Source of the DNA: JADHMP01 sp964386915 | Lineage (GTDB): Bacteria; Bacteroidota; Bacteroidia; Flavobacteriales; Flavobacteriaceae | Reading direction: 5' to 3' | DNA: 64,000 nt | Assembly: GCA_964386915.1 (NCBI GenBank) | Contig: CAYLUQ010000006.1 | Location: forward strand, 56,706-120,705 | In this document: positions 63,052 to 64,000 of the stretch, piece by piece | How positions within the stretch are numbered: position 1 is the stretch's first letter | Layout: the number at the start of each line of letters is the position of its first letter | The notes under the pieces: model-generated | The model's input: only the letters and a program-made list of their open reading frames with translations | Database searches by the model: none | What the model was told of the DNA's origin: nothing | Made by a program: the position numbers and the translations under genes

Positions 63052-63795
63052 ATGTCAAGATATCTCACCATAATAAATTTTAGAACGTTTATCACGCTTT
63101 TCATCTCTATAGCTATTCCCTTTGTTGCCTACAGATTTGATATTGTCTATAATATTGACCTCACCTTGATTAGCATTGCCATTATCTTTCCTTTAGTTTT
63201 CACCATCCGTGGAGCGTTTAAAAGAAGAGAAAAGGCCTTACAGTTTTTGAGTGGCTTTAGAGCAGGATTGCAAACTGTTTCCAACCTTTTTCAATCAAGC
63301 TTAAAAGAAAATGAAGCCAAAAGCCAAGAAGCTTCCAATGTGGTTCTAGAGGTTGAAAATGAGTTATTGGCCTATTTAAGATCTGAAAAAACGAGTGCTG
63401 AAACCTTAGATCAAAAAATTCAAGGACTTTATGATTTTTTGGATGAAAATACTGCATTGATCCGAAAATCGTCTCTTCCTCGTTTAGTGCGTTTTATTAA
63501 TGAAGTTTCTAAGAATACAGATAATTTAATTGGAGTTCACAATCACAGGACGCCCATTAGTTTAAAGGCCTACTGTTTGATTTTTATCTATATCTTTCCG
63601 TTGATTTATACCCCTTCTATCATCAATAAAATTGGGTTTGACAATCCAGAATGGCTCACCTATTTTATTCTAATATTGAGTGAATTTATCCTCATCTCTC
63701 TCTACAACATTCAAGATCAAATGGAATATCCTTTTGATGATAATGGGCTAGATGACATCAAGCTCAACTTGTTTATGCAATATCGAAAACACTAA
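63052..63795 (+). CDS. Membrane protein of unknown function
   Basis: A 247-residue protein. Two hydrophobic helices lie at residues 9-28 and 36-52, followed by a charged, partly coiled-coil middle (60-165), then two helices at 168-186 and 200-220. The tail reads YNIQDQMEYPFDDNGLDDIKLNLF. This layout (four helices, long cytoplasmic middle, acidic C-terminal EYPFDDNGLDD) recalls bestrophin-like anion channels, but the match is weak and I make no firm call. A TAGTTTTG box at 63019-63026 is its likely -7 element. Confidence 0.6.
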   Translation: MSRYLTIINFRTFITLFISIAIPFVAYRFDIVYNIDLTLISIAIIFPLVFTIRGAFKRREKALQFLSGFRAGLQTVSNLFQSSLKENEAKSQEASNVVLEVENELLAYLRSEKTSAETLDQKIQGLYDFLDENTALIRKSSLPRLVRFINEVSKNTDNLIGVHNHRTPISLKAYCLIFIYIFPLIYTPSIINKIGFDNPEWLTYFILILSEFILISLYNIQDQMEYPFDDNGLDDIKLNLFMQYRKH

Positions 63796-63808
63796 ACGGA
63801 AATGAAAG

Positions 63809-63829
63809 GAATTCCGCTCTCCGGAATTC
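63809..63829. repeat. Short perfect hairpin downstream of the membrane protein gene
   Basis: GAATTCCG and CGGAATTC form an eight-base perfect stem with a five-base loop. No T-run follows on either strand. It lies 14 bases after the stop of the plus-strand gene and 34 bases beyond the tRNA 3' end, so it may protect or end either transcript. Confidence 0.35.
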
Positions 63830-63862
63830 GTTGACTCAAAAAGAGTCTGAAGTTTAAAAAAG

Positions 63863-63944
63863 TGCGGGTGAAGGGACTCGAACCCCCACGCCGTGAAGCA
63901 CTAGATCCTAAATCTAGCGTGTCTACCAATTTCACCACACCCGC
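63863..63944 (-). tRNA. tRNA-Leu (anticodon UAG)
   Basis: The minus strand folds as a long-variable-arm tRNA. The acceptor GCGGGTG pairs with CACCCGC plus discriminator A, the D-stem is GTG/CAC, and the anticodon stem CTAGA/TCTAG holds loop TTTAGGA, anticodon TAG. The T-arm has TTCGAGT. The variable arm is about 12 bases. CCA is not encoded. The gene reads CUA-type and, by wobble, other CUN codons. Confidence 0.96.
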
Positions 63945-63955
63945 GTTAGGGTCGA

Positions 63956-63963
63956 CAAATATA
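63956..63963 (-). promoter_or_regulatory. -7 box (TATATTTG) of tRNA-Leu
   Basis: On the minus strand TATATTTG matches the Bacteroidota -7 box and puts transcription start about five bases before the mature tRNA. The 56 bases to the window end show no clear TTG at the right distance. Confidence 0.5.
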
Positions 63964-64000
63964 ATTAAGTTTCCCAAAAAATAGGAGACCAGAATGAAAA

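Noticed and set aside
1..64000. CRISPR array, insertion sequence, prophage or rRNA operon
   Set aside because: No direct-repeat series, transposase, integrase, phage protein or rRNA sequence was seen on either strand.

Overview
The window comes from a member of the Bacteroidota, very probably a marine or freshwater Flavobacteriaceae bacterium. The evidence is an AT-rich sequence, start codons without Shine-Dalgarno boxes, and promoters of the Bacteroidota type (TTG, about 19-20 bases, TAnnTTTG). The gene content agrees: a type IX secretion plug-like protein, a GldA-like ABC ATPase, a HYC_CC_PP protein, a long CusA, Na+-NQR, a split MetH and a bifunctional DAHP synthase/chorismate mutase. It is chromosomal and housekeeping-rich, with densely packed genes. 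I see no insertion sequence, prophage, CRISPR array or rRNA.

Layout. 1-9.9 kb: valS (3' part missing), a DUF1573 protein, an aminotransferase, murB, dtd-rsgA, gpmI, a thioredoxin-like lipoprotein, map and a methyltransferase. 9.9-10.2 kb: the only gap over 300 bases; it holds an unannotated 50-residue membrane protein and a compact GC-rich foldable element. 10.2-17.5 kb: nqrABCDEF on the minus strand, a terminator, a 122-residue nqr-associated protein and apbE. 17.7-24.8 kb: T9SS plug-like protein, apaG, pruA, a VIT-type transporter, rsmG, a fatty-acid desaturase and an aspartate aminotransferase. 24.9-32.4 kb: a copper/heavy-metal efflux cluster (HYC_CC_PP, CusA, TolC-like, CusB-like, small metal-binding lipoprotein). 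33.1-37.2 kb: the aromatic amino-acid operon pheA-aminotransferase-tyrA-aroF/chorismate mutase. 37.3-39.0 kb: an EamA transporter and gldA. 39.0-48.9 kb: one eight-gene methionine/SAM operon, metK-metY-metX-osmC-metZ-metH1-metH2-metF. 49-64 kb: deoxynucleoside kinase, Na+/H+ pyrophosphatase, pdhB, a bifunctional nuclease, thyA, a class V PLP enzyme, folA-fabD, an amidohydrolase, a DegT aminotransferase, waaA, an alkaline phosphatase, two poorly characterised proteins and tRNA-Leu(UAG).

Two RNA regulators stand out and neither appears as an ordinary gene. Ahead of pheA is a complete classical attenuator: a promoter, a 22-codon leader peptide with eight Phe/Tyr codons among residues 5-14, mutually exclusive 1:2, 2:3 and 3:4 helices, and a U-tract terminator that ends only a few bases before pheA. 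Ahead of metK is a SAM-II riboswitch with covariation in its pseudoknot. Downstream of it are two further long complementary segments that could form an expression platform next to the metK start codon. The end products Phe/Tyr and SAM would therefore each control one long operon through RNA structure.

Energetics: NQR with ApbE (which attaches FMN to NqrB and NqrC) and the membrane pyrophosphatase together suggest a sodium-based energy economy. Several convergent genes share their stop codons within four bases. Where I shortened a start codon, the reason is given in the entry.
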